Source: Betaproteobacteria bacterium
GTDB taxonomy: Bacteria; Pseudomonadota; Gammaproteobacteria; Burkholderiales; Rhodocyclaceae
Length of the DNA stretch: 64,000 nt
Assembly (NCBI GenBank): GCA_012026675.1
Contig: VEPA01000087.1
Location: 1-64,000, forward strand
Direction: 5' to 3'
The translations under genes and the position numbers were made by a program. Positions 22,190 to 33,877 of the stretch are shown here, piece by piece. Position 1 is the stretch's first letter; every line of letters starts with the position of its first letter. The notes under the pieces are model-generated. The model had not been told where the DNA came from and ran no database searches. It saw only the letters and a program-made list of their open reading frames with translations.

Positions 22190-24681
22190 GGGCTGGGCCG
22201 GGGATCCGGCGGGGGCGCCGCGCGGGCAATAAGTTGGATGCTGTTGCGTACATCGGCAGCGAGGAGCAGTTCGGTCTGCGCCGCCGCGAGGGTGATGCGC
22301 TCGTCGAAATGCAATAGCCCGCCATCATCGACCCGGAGAATCTCGGCATCGATCAGGTTGCGGATCACATTGGCGAACAGCAGTTTTTCCGAGAATTCGG
22401 CGGCATTGAATTCGTAGAGCATGGCCAGTCGCTGCGCCAGCAGGTGGGTTTCCTCTTCGAGCGCGGCGCGAGTCAATGTGCCGCTGCCGTGATGCTGCAA
22501 CAGCGCCAGGGTGAGGAACTGCCGCTCCAGCGTGGGGCGGATGATTTCGCCCAGTTGCCGCAACTCGGGGCTGGCCTCGCTGTTGGGCGGCGGCGCGCGC
22601 AGCACTCCGGTCTCGCCGTCGGCCAGTATCAGGCCACGCCTGGTCAGTGCCGCTTCACTGCGGTCGATCACCGCATCGAGCTCCGCCGCTTCCCAGGGCA
22701 GGAACAGGTCCGTGCGCAGCAAGCCGTAGATGCCGGTGATCGCCTCCCTGGCGCGTTGTCGCGTCAGGCGCTGATTGTGGCTGACCAGGCAGGCCAGCAG
22801 CGCGGGAAGCGCCAGCAGGTGCAGCACGTTGTTGCGGAAATAGGCGAGCAGAGCGGCCTGCTGCTCATCGGCCCGGATGATGTCGCCCAGCGAATGCTCT
22901 TGACATTGCACCATGTCGAGCTGGCGCGCATAGGCAATCACCTCGGCCGCCGGCAGGTCGCAACGGATCACCGAATCGGCACAGCCTGTCTCGGCCAACA
23001 AGGACTGGACGTGCTCGATCTGCTGTTGCAGAAGACGCTGCTCGGCCGCCTGCTTCGGCGTCGACAGCAGCGTTACCGCGACCAGGTTCACCGGATTGAC
23101 GACCGCCGCGGCATTGATGCTGCGCGCGAGTTTCGTCGCCGTGGCGTCGACGGCCCTGCGCAACCAGGGCGCCTGGGCGTCGAAAGCTTCCTCGCGCCAT
23201 GCCGGATGCTGTTCGTCGAGAAACTCGGCCAGCGCCAGCGGCATGCCGAAATTGACATGTACCTTGCCGAAGTTGCGCTTCAGCAGGCGCACCGCGCCGA
23301 GCAGGCCGACCAGCGATTCCGATTGCTTGGGCCGGCCGTGGAGTTCCGCGATGTAACTCTTGCCCTCCATCAGCTTTTCATAGCCGATGTACACCGGCAC
23401 GAACACCAGTGGCCGCGCCCGGCTGCGCACGAAGCTTTGCACCGTCATGGCCAGGATGCCGGCCTTGGGTGCCAGCATGCGTCCGCTGCGGCTGCGCCCG
23501 CCCTCTATGAAGTACTCGATAGGAAAACCGCGATCGATCATCAGGTGCAGGTATTCCAGAAACACCGCGGCATACAGTGGTTCGCCCTTGAGCTTGCGGC
23601 GCAGAAAAAAAGCGCCCGAGCGGCGCAGCACCGAACCGACAATCGGCAGGTTGAGGTTGGCCCCGGCGGCGATGTGCGGCACCATCAGGCCACGGTTGAA
23701 AATGATGTAGGACAGCAGCAGGTAATCGATATGGCTGCGGTGGCAGGGCACGTAGATGATGCCGTGGCCGGGCGCCACGGCGGTGACGCGCTCGAAGTTG
23801 TGCACCTCGACGCCGTCATAGATCTTGTTCCAGACCCAGGTCAGAAACAGGGCAAAGGCCCGAACCATGGAATAGCTGTAGTCCGAGGCAATTTCGAGGG
23901 CAAATTCCCTGGCGGACTTTTGCGCGGCGGCCAGCGGCACAGCCCGCGTTTCGGCCTCATGCGCAATCGCCTTGAGCACGGAAGGCGTGTTGAGCAGGGC
24001 GCGCAACTGGGTGCGGCGATGCGAAAGATCCGGGCCGATCGCCATTTCGCGCTGGCGCCGGAAGTGCACCCGCAGGATGCGCCCGAGCTTGCGCAGCGCG
24101 CGACGCTCCTCGATATCGCCGCTGAGCAGTTCGCGCAGCGAGATCGGCGCATTGAAGCGCACCACGGTGTGGCGGCCATGGATCAGCATCGCCAGCATGT
24201 GGCGCAAGGTGCTGACCGATTGCCAGGTCTCGGCGAACAGGGCTTTCAATACCGAATCCTGCTTGCGCGGTTCGCGCCCCCAGAGGATCGTCACCGGCAC
24301 CAGTTGTACGTCGAAGCGCGGGTCAGCCACCGCGGTCCTGACCAGGGATTTGAGCAGCGGCGCATGGTCGCTGCGCGGATTCGGCACCAGCCGCCCGCGC
24401 TGATTGCGCGATAGAAAAAAGAAGGATCGCGGCGAAGTGAAGGCGGCATCGCGCAAGGGCTTCAGCGCGGGCGGCAGCCCCATTTGGCGACATTCCTCGT
24501 CGAGCACCAGCAGGTTTGAAAGATGGTGCTCGTCGAGCACATAGCACACCGGCAGATCCGGACGCAGCTTGAGCTCTGCGGGAGACTCGGGGAAGACCCG
24601 GGTGCGCGTACCCAGATACAAAATCCGGCGCAGCACGTCCAGCGTCCAGCCGGTGAAATCGAAGAAGGACGATGCGCTCAC
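22186..24681 (-). CDS. plsB: Glycerol-3-phosphate 1-O-acyltransferase
   Basis: [52 protein letters not shown]...[20 protein letters not shown]. Confidence 0.95.
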   Translation of the reverse strand: MSASSFFDFTGWTLDVLRRILYLGTRTRVFPESPAELKLRPDLPVCYVLDEHHLSNLLVLDEECRQMGLPPALKPLRDAAFTSPRSFFFLSRNQRGRLVPNPRSDHAPLLKSLVRTAVADPRFDVQLVPVTILWGREPRKQDSVLKALFAETWQSVSTLRHMLAMLIHGRHTVVRFNAPISLRELLSGDIEERRALRKLGRILRVHFRRQREMAIGPDLSHRRTQLRALLNTPSVLKAIAHEAETRAVPLAAAQKSAREFALEIASDYSYSMVRAFALFLTWVWNKIYDGVEVHNFERVTAVAPGHGIIYVPCHRSHIDYLLLSYIIFNRGLMVPHIAAGANLNLPIVGSVLRRSGAFFLRRKLKGEPLYAAVFLEYLHLMIDRGFPIEYFIEGGRSRSGRMLAPKAGILAMTVQSFVRSRARPLVFVPVYIGYEKLMEGKSYIAELHGRPKQSESLVGLLGAVRLLKRNFGKVHVNFGMPLALAEFLDEQHPAWREEAFDAQAPWLRRAVDATATKLARSINAAAVVNPVNLVAVTLLSTPKQAAEQRLLQQQIEHVQSLLAETGCADSVIRCDLPAAEVIAYARQLDMVQCQEHSLGDIIRADEQQAALLAYFRNNVLHLLALPALLACLVSHNQRLTRQRAREAITGIYGLLRTDLFLPWEAAELDAVIDRSEAALTRRGLILADGETGVLRAPPPNSEASPELRQLGEIIRPTLERQFLTLALLQHHGSGTLTRAALEEETHLLAQRLAMLYEFNAAEFSEKLLFANVIRNLIDAEILRVDDGGLLHFDERITLAAAQTELLLAADVRNSIQLIARAAPPPDPRPSP

Positions 24682-24738
24682 GAGCGGGCAGTCTTGCGCG
24701 CCGCGCAGGCGCCGGGCGGTCGATGCGGGACCACGCAG

Positions 24739-26010
24739 CTACTCCCCGGAATTGAGGCGATAGATGCGGGAGATGAGTGCCGAAACCTCGGCGCGCTCGG
24801 CGCCCTCCGCCTGGTTCAGGGCGTGGGTCGGGGCATGCAGCAACTTGTTGGTGAGTCCGTGCGACAGCGCGTCCAGCACCTTCGTCGGATCATCGCCGCG
24901 CGCCAGCAGCTTTAGCGCATGTTCGACTTCATGGCGGCGCGCGCGCTCGCCGGCATCGCGCAAGGCACGTATGGTCGGAACCGTATCGCGCGATTCCAGC
25001 CAGTGCAGGAAACCCGAGACGCGGTCGGTGATGATGGCCTCGGCCTCGACCACCGCCGCCTGGCGCGATTCGAGACCGGATTCGACGATCTGGCCGAGAT
25101 CATCGAGGGTGTAGAGAAACACATCGTCCAGCCGGGCGACTTCTTCCTCGATGTCGCGCGGCAAGGCCAGGTCGACCATCACCATCGGCCGGTGGCGGCG
25201 CGCTTTCAGGGCGCGCTCGACCAACCCCAGACCGATGATGGGCAGTGAACTGGCAGTGCAGGACACCACGACGTCGTAGTCGGCCAGACGCTCGCCGAGC
25301 TGTTCCAGACGCATGGCATCGCCACCGAAGCGCGCCGCCAGATCAGCCCCGCGCTCCAGGGTGCGATTGGCGATGGTGAGCTGCCTGGGTTTGTGCGCGG
25401 CGAAATGCGCGGCGCAGAGCTCGATCATTTCGCCGGCGCCGATGAACAACACCTTTTGCTCAGCCAGACTGTCGAAAATACGGGCCGAAAGATGCACCGC
25501 GGCGGCGGCCATGGAAACCGTGTTGGCGCCGATCGCGGTGGTCGAGCGCACTTCCTTGGCCACGGCAAACGTGCGCTGGAACAACTTGCCCAGCAGCGTG
25601 CCCATGGTCCCGGCCTCTTCGGCAGCGCGCGCTGCCTGCTTCATCTGGCCGAGGATCTGCGGCTCGCCCAGTACCATCGAATCCAGCCCGGCCGCGACGC
25701 GGAACATGTGGCGCACGGCATCCCGCTGCGGATGCTGGTAGAGATAGGGATGGATCTTCTGCGGCGACAGCGAGTGGTACTCGGCCAGCCAGTCCGCCGC
25801 GCCTTGCGGGTGCTCCGCCGCGCAATACAGTTCGGTGCGGTTACAGGTCGACAGGATTGCGGCTTCGCGCACGGATTTGGCGCGCAACAGGTCGTGCAAA
25901 GCCTGCCCCATGCGCGACGGGTCGAACGCCACCTGCTCGCGTACCGCCAGCGGGGCTGTATGGTGATTGATGCCCAGAGCGAACAACTGCACGGCGATAG
26001 GACCTTGCAA
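24739..26010 (-). CDS. hemA: Glutamyl-tRNA reductase
   Basis: [29 protein letters not shown]...[15 protein letters not shown]...[11 protein letters not shown]. Confidence 0.95.
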   Translation of the reverse strand: MQGPIAVQLFALGINHHTAPLAVREQVAFDPSRMGQALHDLLRAKSVREAAILSTCNRTELYCAAEHPQGAADWLAEYHSLSPQKIHPYLYQHPQRDAVRHMFRVAAGLDSMVLGEPQILGQMKQAARAAEEAGTMGTLLGKLFQRTFAVAKEVRSTTAIGANTVSMAAAAVHLSARIFDSLAEQKVLFIGAGEMIELCAAHFAAHKPRQLTIANRTLERGADLAARFGGDAMRLEQLGERLADYDVVVSCTASSLPIIGLGLVERALKARRHRPMVMVDLALPRDIEEEVARLDDVFLYTLDDLGQIVESGLESRQAAVVEAEAIITDRVSGFLHWLESRDTVPTIRALRDAGERARRHEVEHALKLLARGDDPTKVLDALSHGLTNKLLHAPTHALNQAEGAERAEVSALISRIYRLNSGE

Positions 26011-26108
26011 CGCGACGAAAAATTCCGGCAGGACGTATTAGAAACCGATCGGCCCCAAACAACAAGGCGAGGCCGTGGCCTGCGGCCGATCCTGAGCCAC
26101 GGATTATA

Positions 26109-26157
26109 TGTCCGCCGACGACCAGGAGGCGGACGGTATCCCCCGGTGGGATTTGTC
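26109..26157. repeat. GTCC-GGTATCCCC hairpin repeat, copy 1
   Basis: tgtccgccgacgaccaggaggcggacggtatcccccggtgggatttgtcc; related copy at 40360-40404. Confidence 0.5.
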
Positions 26158-26268
26158 CGCCGACGATCGGGAGTTCCACGGCGGCATCAGCGGCGCGTCG
26201 CGGTACGCGCGGCGATCCGGGCAAACAGGTAAAATTGCGCCCTTTCGCGGCGCTAGCCGGCGACAAAT

Positions 26269-26290
26269 GCCGTGTCGCCAGCGCCGACTC
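26269..26290 (-). repeat. Dispersed 21-nt motif just upstream of thrH
   Basis: gccgtgtcgccagcgccgactc. Confidence 0.75.
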
Positions 26291-26303
26291 CTGGAGAATT
26301 TCA

Positions 26304-26912
26304 GTGCAACTCGTCTGTCTCGACCTCGAAGGCGTACTCGTCCCGGAAATCTGGATCGAGTTCTCCAAGCGCACCGGCATCCCGGAACTTTCCCGCACCA
26401 CGCGCGACGAGCCGGATTACGACAAGCTGATGAAGTACCGGCTGGCTCTGCTCAAAACCCACAAACTGGGCCTGCCTGACATCCAGAAGGTGATTTCCGA
26501 CATGGGCCCGATGGCCGGCGCCAGGGACTTCCTCGACGCCCTGCGCCGCGACTACCAGGTCATCATCCTCTCCGACACCTTTTACGAGTTCGCCATGCCG
26601 CTGATGGCGCAACTCGGCATGCCGGTGCTGTTCTGCCACAAGCTGGAGACTGACGCCGCCGGCTTCGTGGTGAACTACCACCTGCGCATGCCGAACCAGA
26701 AAATGGAGTCGGTCAGGCGCTTCAAGGAACTCAACTTCAAGGTGATTGCCGGCGGCGACTCCTACAACGATACCGCCATGCTGGCCGAGGCCCATGCCGG
26801 CATCCTGTTCCATCCGCCGCAGAACGTCATCGACGAATTCCCGCAGTTTCCGGTAACCATGAACTACACCGAACTGCGCGCCGAAATCGACAAGGCGTCA
26901 AAGCGAATCTGA
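26304..26912 (+). CDS. thrH: Bifunctional phosphoserine phosphatase/homoserine phosphotransferase ThrH (GTG start)
   Basis: VQLVCLDLEGVLVPEIWIEFSKRTGIPELSRTTRDEPDYDKLMKYRLALLKTHKLGLPDIQKVI. Confidence 0.93.
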   Translation: MQLVCLDLEGVLVPEIWIEFSKRTGIPELSRTTRDEPDYDKLMKYRLALLKTHKLGLPDIQKVISDMGPMAGARDFLDALRRDYQVIILSDTFYEFAMPLMAQLGMPVLFCHKLETDAAGFVVNYHLRMPNQKMESVRRFKELNFKVIAGGDSYNDTAMLAEAHAGILFHPPQNVIDEFPQFPVTMNYTELRAEIDKASKRI

Positions 26913-26924
26913 TGCACGCAACTG

Positions 26925-27785
26925 ATGCATAAAACGCGTTTCTACACGTTGACAGCCTCCTGCCCGGACCAGGTCGGCATCATCGCGCGCGTCACAGGCT
27001 TCATCGCCGAGCACAAGGGCTGGATCCTCGAATCGAGCTTCCACGCCGACGACCTGGATGGGCGCTATTTCATGCGCATCGAGGTCAAGGCCGATTCGCT
27101 GCCCTTCCACCTCGCCGAGTTCCGCGCTCGCTTCCAGCCGCTGGCCGACGAACTGCAACTCGACTGGCGCATCAACGATTCGGCGGTCAAGAAGCGGGTC
27201 GTGGTGCTGGTCTCGAAGCAGGAGCATTGCCTCTACGACCTGCTGGCGCGCTGGCAATCGAAGGAACTCGACATCGAGATCGCCTGTGTGATCTCGAACC
27301 ACGACACCTTCAGGGGTTTCGTCGAATGGCACGGCATCCCGTTTCACCACGTGCCGGTGACGCCCGACAACAAGTCCGCCGCCTATGCCGAAATCAAACG
27401 CCTGTTCGAGGAAGTGCACGGCGACACCATGGTGCTGGCGCGTTACATGCAGATCCTCTCGCCCGAGCTATGCGCCGCCTATCCCGGACGCATCCTCAAC
27501 ATCCACCACAGCTTCCTCCCCTCGTTCGTCGGCGCCAAGCCCTACCACCAAGCCTACACGCGCGGCGTCAAGCTGATCGGAGCCACCTGCCACTACGTCA
27601 CCGCTGACCTCGACCAGGGCCCGATCATCGAGCAGGACGTGATCCGCATCGACCACTCCGATTCGGTCGAGGACATGGTGCGCTACGGCAAGGACATCGA
27701 AAAGAACGTGCTGGCGCGCGGTTTGCGCTACCACTTGGAAGACCGCGTGCTGGTCCACGGCAACAAGACCGTGGTGTTCCGCTAA
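26925..27785 (+). CDS. purU: Formyltetrahydrofolate deformylase
   Basis: [38 protein letters not shown]...[36 protein letters not shown]. Confidence 0.95.
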   Translation: MHKTRFYTLTASCPDQVGIIARVTGFIAEHKGWILESSFHADDLDGRYFMRIEVKADSLPFHLAEFRARFQPLADELQLDWRINDSAVKKRVVVLVSKQEHCLYDLLARWQSKELDIEIACVISNHDTFRGFVEWHGIPFHHVPVTPDNKSAAYAEIKRLFEEVHGDTMVLARYMQILSPELCAAYPGRILNIHHSFLPSFVGAKPYHQAYTRGVKLIGATCHYVTADLDQGPIIEQDVIRIDHSDSVEDMVRYGKDIEKNVLARGLRYHLEDRVLVHGNKTVVFR

Positions 27786-28561
27786 GCCGGCTTTCGCAGC
27801 AACAGCCAAAGTCCGAAAAGCACCATCGGCAGGCTCAGCCACTGCCCCATGCTGACCACATAGGACACGCCGAAGATGCCGTGATCCGGCTCGCGGAAAT
27901 ACTCGGCGGTGAAGCGCAGGGTGCCGTAGCCGATCATGAACATTCCGGACACTTGGCCCAGCGCACGTTGTCGCGCCGAGTACAACCAGAGAATGACAAA
28001 CAGCAGCAGCCCTTCACCCGCGGCCTGATACAGCGGCGACGGATGGCGTGGCAGTTGGTCCACCTGCGGAAAGACCATCGCCCAAGGCAAAGTGGTATCG
28101 GCCACGCGGCCCCACAACTCGCCGTTGATGAAGTTGCCGATGCGCCCGGCCATCAAGCCCAGCGGCACCAATGGCGCGATAAAGTCGGTGACCTGGAAAA
28201 ACGACTTGCCGGCCTTGCGGCCCCACAGCGCCATCGCCACGAACACGCCGAGCATGCCGCCGTGGAAAGCCATGCCGCCCTTCCACACTGCGAGGATCTC
28301 CATCGGATGCGAGAAGTAATAGCCGGGCTCGTAGAACAGCACCTGCCCCAGACGGCCGCCCAACACCACGCCGAGCACGCCGTAGAACAGCAGGTCGTCG
28401 ACATCCTGCCCATTCATCCCATGCCAGGACTGCGCCGCCGCCCGCCGCTTGCCGAGCCAGAGGAAGGCGAGGAAGCCGGCCAGGTACATCAGGCCGTACC
28501 AGCGCACGGCGAGCGGGCCGATGGAAACGGCAATCGGGTCAAACTGGGGATGGAGCAGCAT
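27782..28561 (-). CDS. lgt: Prolipoprotein diacylglyceryl transferase
   Basis: [26 protein letters not shown]...[12 protein letters not shown]...[14 protein letters not shown]. Confidence 0.96.
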   Translation of the reverse strand: MLLHPQFDPIAVSIGPLAVRWYGLMYLAGFLAFLWLGKRRAAAQSWHGMNGQDVDDLLFYGVLGVVLGGRLGQVLFYEPGYYFSHPMEILAVWKGGMAFHGGMLGVFVAMALWGRKAGKSFFQVTDFIAPLVPLGLMAGRIGNFINGELWGRVADTTLPWAMVFPQVDQLPRHPSPLYQAAGEGLLLFVILWLYSARQRALGQVSGMFMIGYGTLRFTAEYFREPDHGIFGVSYVVSMGQWLSLPMVLFGLWLLLRKPA

Positions 28562-28686
28562 GGTCGCCGGATTCTAACCGTCGGCCGGAAGTCGGCGCCG
28601 GCGGGACGGCGATTCCGTTCGCCGCGTGGCTTCCGCTAGAATTGACGGCTCTTTTCCGGCCATCGCGCCCATCGCAGGAGACTCCC

Positions 28687-30534
28687 ATGCCCGCCTACCG
28701 CTCACGCACGTCCACCCACGGCCGCAACATGGCCGGCGCCCGCGCCCTCTGGCGCGCGACCGGCATGCAGGATGGCGACTTCGGCAAGCCGATCATCGCC
28801 GTGGTGAATTCCTTTACCCAGTTCGTGCCGGGGCATGTGCATCTGAAAGACCTTGGCCAACTCGTGGCGCGCGAGATCGAAGCGGCGGGCGGCGTCGCCA
28901 AGGAATTCAACACCATCGCCGTCGACGACGGCATCGCCATGGGCCATGGCGGCATGCTCTACAGCCTGCCGTCGCGCGAACTGATCGCCGACTCGGTCGA
29001 GTACATGGTCAACGCCCATTGCGCCGATGCCATGGTGTGCATTTCCAATTGCGACAAGATCACGCCGGGCATGCTGATGGCATCCTTGCGCCTCAACATC
29101 CCGACCGTGTTCGTCTCCGGTGGACCGATGGAAGCGGGCAAGGTCAAGTGGCATGGCGAGTACCGCATGGTGGATCTGATCGACGCGATGATCGAGGCCG
29201 GCGACAGCAAGAACACCGATGCCGAAGTCGCGGCCATGGAGCGTTCCGCCTGCCCGACCTGCGGATCGTGCTCCGGAATGTTTACCGCCAACTCGATGAA
29301 CTGCCTGACCGAGGCGCTCGGCCTCTCCCTGCCCGGCAACGGCTCCATGCTGGCGACCCACGCCGACCGGGAAATGCTGTTCCGCAAGGCCGGCCATGTC
29401 GCCGTCGACCTCTGCCGGCGCTGGTACGAAACGGACGACGCCACGGTCCTGCCACGCTCCATCGCCAGCTTCGGCGCCTTCGAGAACGCGATCGCGCTCG
29501 ACATCGCCATGGGCGGCTCGACCAACACCGTGCTGCACCTGCTGGCCGCGGCGCAGGAGGCCGAAGTCAATTTCACCCTGACCGACATCGACCGCATGTC
29601 GCGCAAGGTGCCTTGCCTGGCCAAGGTGGCGCCGGCGACGCAGAAATACCACATGGAGGACGTGCATCGCGCCGGCGGCATCATGGCCATTTTGGGCGAA
29701 CTGGACCGCGCCGGCCTGATCAATCGCGACTGTCCCACCGTGCTCTATCCAACCATGGGCGAGGCGCTGGACTGCTGCGACGTCAAGCGCAACCACGCGC
29801 CGGCCGTGCATGAGTTCTATCGTGCCGCACCCGGCGGCGTGCCGACGCAAACCGCGTTCTCGCAGAACCGTCGCTATCCGAAGCTGGACCTCGACCGCGG
29901 CAACGGCTGCATCCGCGACAAAGCACATGCCTATTCGACCGACGGCGGCCTCGCCGTGCTCTACGGCAACATCGCCGAGAAAGGCTGCATCGTCAAGACC
30001 GCCGGCGTCGATGACTCGATCCTGAAATTTACCGGACGGGCGCGGGTGTGCCAGTCGCAGGAAGAAGCCGTGGAGAAGATCCTCGGCGACCAGATCGTCG
30101 CCGGCGACATCGTGGTCGTCGTCTATGAAGGTCCCAAGGGCGGCCCCGGCATGCAGGAAATGCTCTACCCGACCTCGTATCTCAAGTCCAAGGGCATGGG
30201 CAAGGTTTGTGCGCTCTTGACCGACGGCCGCTTCTCCGGTGGCACCTCGGGGCTTTCGATCGGGCACGCCTCCCCTGAAGCAGCAGCCGGCGGCGCCATC
30301 GGCCTGGTCGAAGAAGGCGACACCATCGAAATCGACATCCCGAATCGCCGCATGCATCTCGCCATCGAAGAGTCGGCGCTGGCGGCACGGCGCTCCGCGA
30401 TGGAAGCGCGCGGGAGCGACGCATGGAAACCGCTCAACCGACAGCGCGAAGTCTCGGCCGCGCTGCGGGCGTATGCCGCCATGACCACCTCGGCCGACAC
30501 TGGTGCAGTGAGGGATATTTCACAGCTCAGTTGA
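28687..30534 (+). CDS. ilvD: Dihydroxy-acid dehydratase
   Basis: [53 protein letters not shown]...[26 protein letters not shown]. Confidence 0.96.
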   Translation: MPAYRSRTSTHGRNMAGARALWRATGMQDGDFGKPIIAVVNSFTQFVPGHVHLKDLGQLVAREIEAAGGVAKEFNTIAVDDGIAMGHGGMLYSLPSRELIADSVEYMVNAHCADAMVCISNCDKITPGMLMASLRLNIPTVFVSGGPMEAGKVKWHGEYRMVDLIDAMIEAGDSKNTDAEVAAMERSACPTCGSCSGMFTANSMNCLTEALGLSLPGNGSMLATHADREMLFRKAGHVAVDLCRRWYETDDATVLPRSIASFGAFENAIALDIAMGGSTNTVLHLLAAAQEAEVNFTLTDIDRMSRKVPCLAKVAPATQKYHMEDVHRAGGIMAILGELDRAGLINRDCPTVLYPTMGEALDCCDVKRNHAPAVHEFYRAAPGGVPTQTAFSQNRRYPKLDLDRGNGCIRDKAHAYSTDGGLAVLYGNIAEKGCIVKTAGVDDSILKFTGRARVCQSQEEAVEKILGDQIVAGDIVVVVYEGPKGGPGMQEMLYPTSYLKSKGMGKVCALLTDGRFSGGTSGLSIGHASPEAAAGGAIGLVEEGDTIEIDIPNRRMHLAIEESALAARRSAMEARGSDAWKPLNRQREVSAALRAYAAMTTSADTGAVRDISQLS

Positions 30535-30544
30535 TCTGCATCAA
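30531..30544. promoter_or_regulatory. FNR/ANR-type binding box upstream of octaheme cytochrome operon
   Basis: TTGAT-CTGC-ATCAA, exact match to FNR consensus TTGATN4ATCAA; GATAAT at 30566-30571 is placed as a -10 for a class II site. Confidence 0.65.
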
Positions 30545-30615
30545 ATCTCCATCGGTATATTAGCAGATAATTATTATCAAGTTGTCTGACATGCCGTATC
30601 CGATGGAGAAGTGTC

Positions 30616-32229
30616 ATGGGAAATGCCCTGATTGCCCGAGTTGCGCTGCTGTTGTGCTGCGCCAGCTGGTTCGCCGCCGGCCCTGCGCTGGCTGAGGAAG
30701 CCAAAGCGGAAGCCAAGCCGCTCAAGCTCACCACCACCGCCGATCACACCAAGTTCAAGCAACTGCAGAAGGTATTCGACTCCGGGCCCGAGGTCACCAA
30801 GGCCTGCCTGGAATGCCACACCGAGGCCGCCGGCCAGATCCACCGCACCAAGCACTGGAAATGGGAGTACCTGAATCCCGAGACCAAGCAGACGCTGGGC
30901 AAGAAGACAGTCATCAACAACTTCTGCATTTCCATCGCCTCGAACTACGCCTCCTGCACCAGCTGCCACGTCGGTTATGGCTGGAAGGACGCGAGCTTTG
31001 ATTTCAAGTCCGAAGAGAACGTCGATTGCCTGGCCTGCCACGACACGACCGGCAATTACAAGAAGCCGCCTGGCTTTGCCGGCAACCCGGTCACCAAGGA
31101 CACCGAATTTCCACCCGGTTCCGGCAAGATCATCAAGGGCATCGATCTGGCCAAGATCGCGCAGAAGGTCGGCAAGACCAGCCGCGACACCTGCGGCGCC
31201 TGCCACTTCAACGGCGGCGGCGGCGATGGCGTCAAGCACGGCGACATGGATACTTCGCTCGCGGCACCGACCAAGGACGTCGATGTGCACATGGATGCCG
31301 AAGGCCTCGACTTCACCTGCGGCACCTGCCACTCGGCTTCCAGCCATGATGTCGCCGGCAGTCGCTACACGCCGACCGCCAAGGACGACAAGGGCGCCCG
31401 CATCCGCGGCAAGGCCGACAAGGGCAACCCGGCCACCTGCGTCGCCTGCCATGACAACGCTCCGCACAAGAAGGTGGCCCGCCTCAACCAGCACGCGACC
31501 AAGATCGCCTGCCAGACCTGCCACATCCCGACCTATGCGCGCGGCGGCGTCGCCACCAAGATGACCTGGGACTGGTCCACTGCCGGCAAGCGCGACGCCG
31601 AAGGCAAACACATCGTCAAGAAGGACGCCAAGGGTCGCATCATCTACGAATCGCGCAAGGGCGACTTTACCCTGGCCGAGAACGTCAAGCCCGAATATGC
31701 CTGGTTCAACGGACAGGTGAACTACACGCTGGTAACCGACAAGATCGAGAAGTCGGACCAGCGCACGCCGATCAACCGCATGGGCGGCAGCGCGAGCGAC
31801 GGCAAGTCGATGATCTGGCCGATGAAGGTGTTCCGCGGTTCGCAACCCTACGACGCGGTCAACAAGACGCTGGTCACGCCGCACACCGCTGGCAATGACG
31901 ACACCGGCTACTGGAAGAACCTCGATTGGGACAAGGCCATCACCGTCGGCATGAAGGATTCCGGCCACCCCTACTCGGGCAAGATGGAATTCCTCAAGAC
32001 CGAGATGTCCTGGCCGATCACCCACATGGTGGCGCCCAAGGAAAAGGCCCTGGGCTGTGTCGAATGCCACAGCAAGGATGGCCGGCTGGCCGGCATCCAG
32101 GGCATCTACATCCCGGTTCGCGACAACAACAAACTGCTGGACACCATCGGCTGGGCCATTGTCTTCCTGACCATCCTCGGCGTGGTCGGCCATGGCGCCA
32201 TCCGCATCGTCAGCAGCCGCAAGCATTAA
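30616..32229 (+). CDS. Octaheme c-type cytochrome, tetrathionate reductase family (OTR-like), C-terminal TM anchor
   Basis: Signal peptide; eight CxxCH (CLECH, CTSCH, CLACH, CGACH, CGTCH, CVACH, CQTCH, CVECH); TM LLDTIGWAIVFLTILGVVGHGAIRIV near the C-terminus. Confidence 0.9.
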   Translation: MGNALIARVALLLCCASWFAAGPALAEEAKAEAKPLKLTTTADHTKFKQLQKVFDSGPEVTKACLECHTEAAGQIHRTKHWKWEYLNPETKQTLGKKTVINNFCISIASNYASCTSCHVGYGWKDASFDFKSEENVDCLACHDTTGNYKKPPGFAGNPVTKDTEFPPGSGKIIKGIDLAKIAQKVGKTSRDTCGACHFNGGGGDGVKHGDMDTSLAAPTKDVDVHMDAEGLDFTCGTCHSASSHDVAGSRYTPTAKDDKGARIRGKADKGNPATCVACHDNAPHKKVARLNQHATKIACQTCHIPTYARGGVATKMTWDWSTAGKRDAEGKHIVKKDAKGRIIYESRKGDFTLAENVKPEYAWFNGQVNYTLVTDKIEKSDQRTPINRMGGSASDGKSMIWPMKVFRGSQPYDAVNKTLVTPHTAGNDDTGYWKNLDWDKAITVGMKDSGHPYSGKMEFLKTEMSWPITHMVAPKEKALGCVECHSKDGRLAGIQGIYIPVRDNNKLLDTIGWAIVFLTILGVVGHGAIRIVSSRKH

Positions 32230-32239
32230 GGAGAACGAA

Positions 32240-32836
32240 ATGTCCGAACGTATCTACGTCTTCAAGCGCTTCGAACGCTTCTGGCACTGGGCGCAGGCCG
32301 GCCTGATCATGTTCCTGATGCTGACCGCCTTCGACATCCACGGCACCTACACCATCTTCGGCTTCGAGAAGGCGGTGGCCTACCACACCGTCGCGGCGTG
32401 GTCGCTGATCGGGCTGTGGGTCTTCGCCATCTTCTGGCACTTCACCACCGGCGAATGGAAGCAGTACATCCCGACCACGGAAAAGGTCTTGGCGATGGTG
32501 CATTACTACTCGGTCGGCATCTTCCGGAACGAACCGCATCCGTTCAAGCTGACCCAGCTGCGCAAGCACAATCCGCTGCAACGACTGGCCTACCTCGGAA
32601 TCATGCTGTTCGTCGGGCCGCTGATCTGGGTCACCGGCGTGCTTTACCTGTTCTACGGCGACTGGGCCAGACTGGGCCTGGGCAATCTTTCGCTGGAATG
32701 GGTCGCCAACGGCCACATCGCCGGCGCCTTCATGATGCTGGCCTTCCTCATCGCTCACGTCTATCTGATCACCGCCGGCCACACGCCCACGGCCCACCTC
32801 AAGGCCATGATCACCGGTTGGGAAGAAGTCGACTAA
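32240..32836 (+). CDS. Cytochrome b (diheme, b561/NarI-like membrane subunit)
   Basis: MSERIYVFKRFERFWHWAQAGLIMFLMLTAFDIHG...YHTVAAWSLIGLWVFAIFWHFTTGEW...NGHIAGAFMMLAFLIAHVYLITAGHT. Confidence 0.85.
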   Translation: MSERIYVFKRFERFWHWAQAGLIMFLMLTAFDIHGTYTIFGFEKAVAYHTVAAWSLIGLWVFAIFWHFTTGEWKQYIPTTEKVLAMVHYYSVGIFRNEPHPFKLTQLRKHNPLQRLAYLGIMLFVGPLIWVTGVLYLFYGDWARLGLGNLSLEWVANGHIAGAFMMLAFLIAHVYLITAGHTPTAHLKAMITGWEEVD

Positions 32837-32872
32837 TCCACCAATACCCAACTTTTTGCAAGGAGTCCGACC

Positions 32873-33259
32873 ATGAAATTCACCAAAACCTTGAGCGCCG
32901 CTGCGCTGCTCTCCCTGTTCGCCACCTCGGCGCTCGCTTACGACGCCGACTGGAAACGCGGCCGCGTCTATTACCGCAGCGTGTGCACCTCCTGCCATGC
33001 CGTACAGCCGGTCGGCACCATCAACCCCAGTTCCAAGACCAAGGCGGACTGGGCGGCCTACCTAAAGGCCGACAAGCACGCCAAGGGCAAGGACACCGTC
33101 AAGCAATACGTCAGCAAGGCCTATCGCGCCAGCATCAAGTCGGGCAACAAGGCGGCCGAGAAGTTCGCCGCCGTGCCGGATCAGGAACTGCTCGACGCCA
33201 TCGCGGCCTTCCTGCCCAAGGGCGCCAAGGACGGCGACGCGCCGGCAACCTGCAACTGA
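32873..33259 (+). CDS. Monoheme cytochrome c
   Basis: Signal peptide; YYRSVCTSCHAVQPVGTINPSSKTKADWAAYL. Confidence 0.88.
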   Translation: MKFTKTLSAAALLSLFATSALAYDADWKRGRVYYRSVCTSCHAVQPVGTINPSSKTKADWAAYLKADKHAKGKDTVKQYVSKAYRASIKSGNKAAEKFAAVPDQELLDAIAAFLPKGAKDGDAPATCN

Positions 33260-33276
33260 CAACGGTACAGCCGGAC

Positions 33277-33307
33277 GCGCGCCAGACCGACAACGGGACT
33301 GGCGCGC
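33277..33307 (+). other. Intra-operonic hairpin
   Basis: gcgcgccag (33277-33285) / ctggcgcgc (33299-33307), perfect 9-bp stem. Confidence 0.6.
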
Positions 33308-33345
33308 AGCAGCGACGGCAATTCCGCCATCGAAAGGCAAACATC

Positions 33346-33876
33346 ATGAACACATCAGACAAGCAAACCAATCCGCAAATCAGGCCGTTCTGGCCACCCG
33401 TGGTTGCGGGCTTCGCGCTCGGCCTGGTTCTGTTGCTGACCTTTGTTCTGTCCGGACATGGTCTGGGGGCAAGTGGCGCGGCCACCGACCTGGTCGCCGG
33501 CGTGGGTCTGCAGGTGGCGCCCGAGGCTATCAAGGCGAACAGCTACCTCGGGCCGATGGTGGCTGACGGCAGCCCGATGGGCTCTTGGTTGAGCTGGGAA
33601 ATCGTCGGCGTCGCCATCGGCGCACTGGCGGGTGCTTTCATGGCGGGTCGCTTTCGCGTGCAACTGGACGGCGCCCGCAGCGTCGGCACCCCGAAGCGCC
33701 TGATCACCACCCTGGCCGGGGGCTTTCTCTCAGGCTTCGGCGCCCGCATCGCGGGCGGCTGCACGAGCAGCATGGGGCTGGCGGGCGCCGCGGCACTCGG
33801 CGTTTCGGCCTTCGTCTTCCTGGCCTTGTTTTTCGCCACCGGGTTGATCGTCAGCCGTCTGGTCAAAGGAGTCTGA
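33346..33876 (+). CDS. YeeE/YedE-type sulfur transporter, half-protein 1
   Basis: GFLSGFGARIAGGCTSSMGLAGAAALGVSAFVFLALFFATG; GGC(T) motif of YeeE/YedE family. Confidence 0.82.
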   Translation: MNTSDKQTNPQIRPFWPPVVAGFALGLVLLLTFVLSGHGLGASGAATDLVAGVGLQVAPEAIKANSYLGPMVADGSPMGSWLSWEIVGVAIGALAGAFMAGRFRVQLDGARSVGTPKRLITTLAGGFLSGFGARIAGGCTSSMGLAGAAALGVSAFVFLALFFATGLIVSRLVKGV

Positions 33877-33877
33877 G

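Noticed and set aside
22444-24414. 656-aa plus-strand ORF opposite plsB
   Set aside because: Plus-strand translation is Q/R/H-rich shadow sequence; plsB motifs are clear on the minus strand.
28702-30357. 551-aa minus-strand ORF antisense to ilvD
   Set aside because: Codon-position artefact of GC-rich ilvD; no recognisable family or independent start signals.
30371-30392. Interpreting the motif copy in ilvD as a recent insertion
   Set aside because: The encoded [16 protein letters not shown] aligns with the normal IlvD C-terminal region, so an insertion is not supported even though the DNA matches the motif well.
30577-32226. 549-aa minus-strand ORF antisense to the octaheme cytochrome gene
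   Set aside because: Shadow ORF of high-GC coding DNA; plus strand encodes eight CxxCH motifs and a signal peptide, while the antisense product is low-complexity V/A/G/L without recognisable domains.
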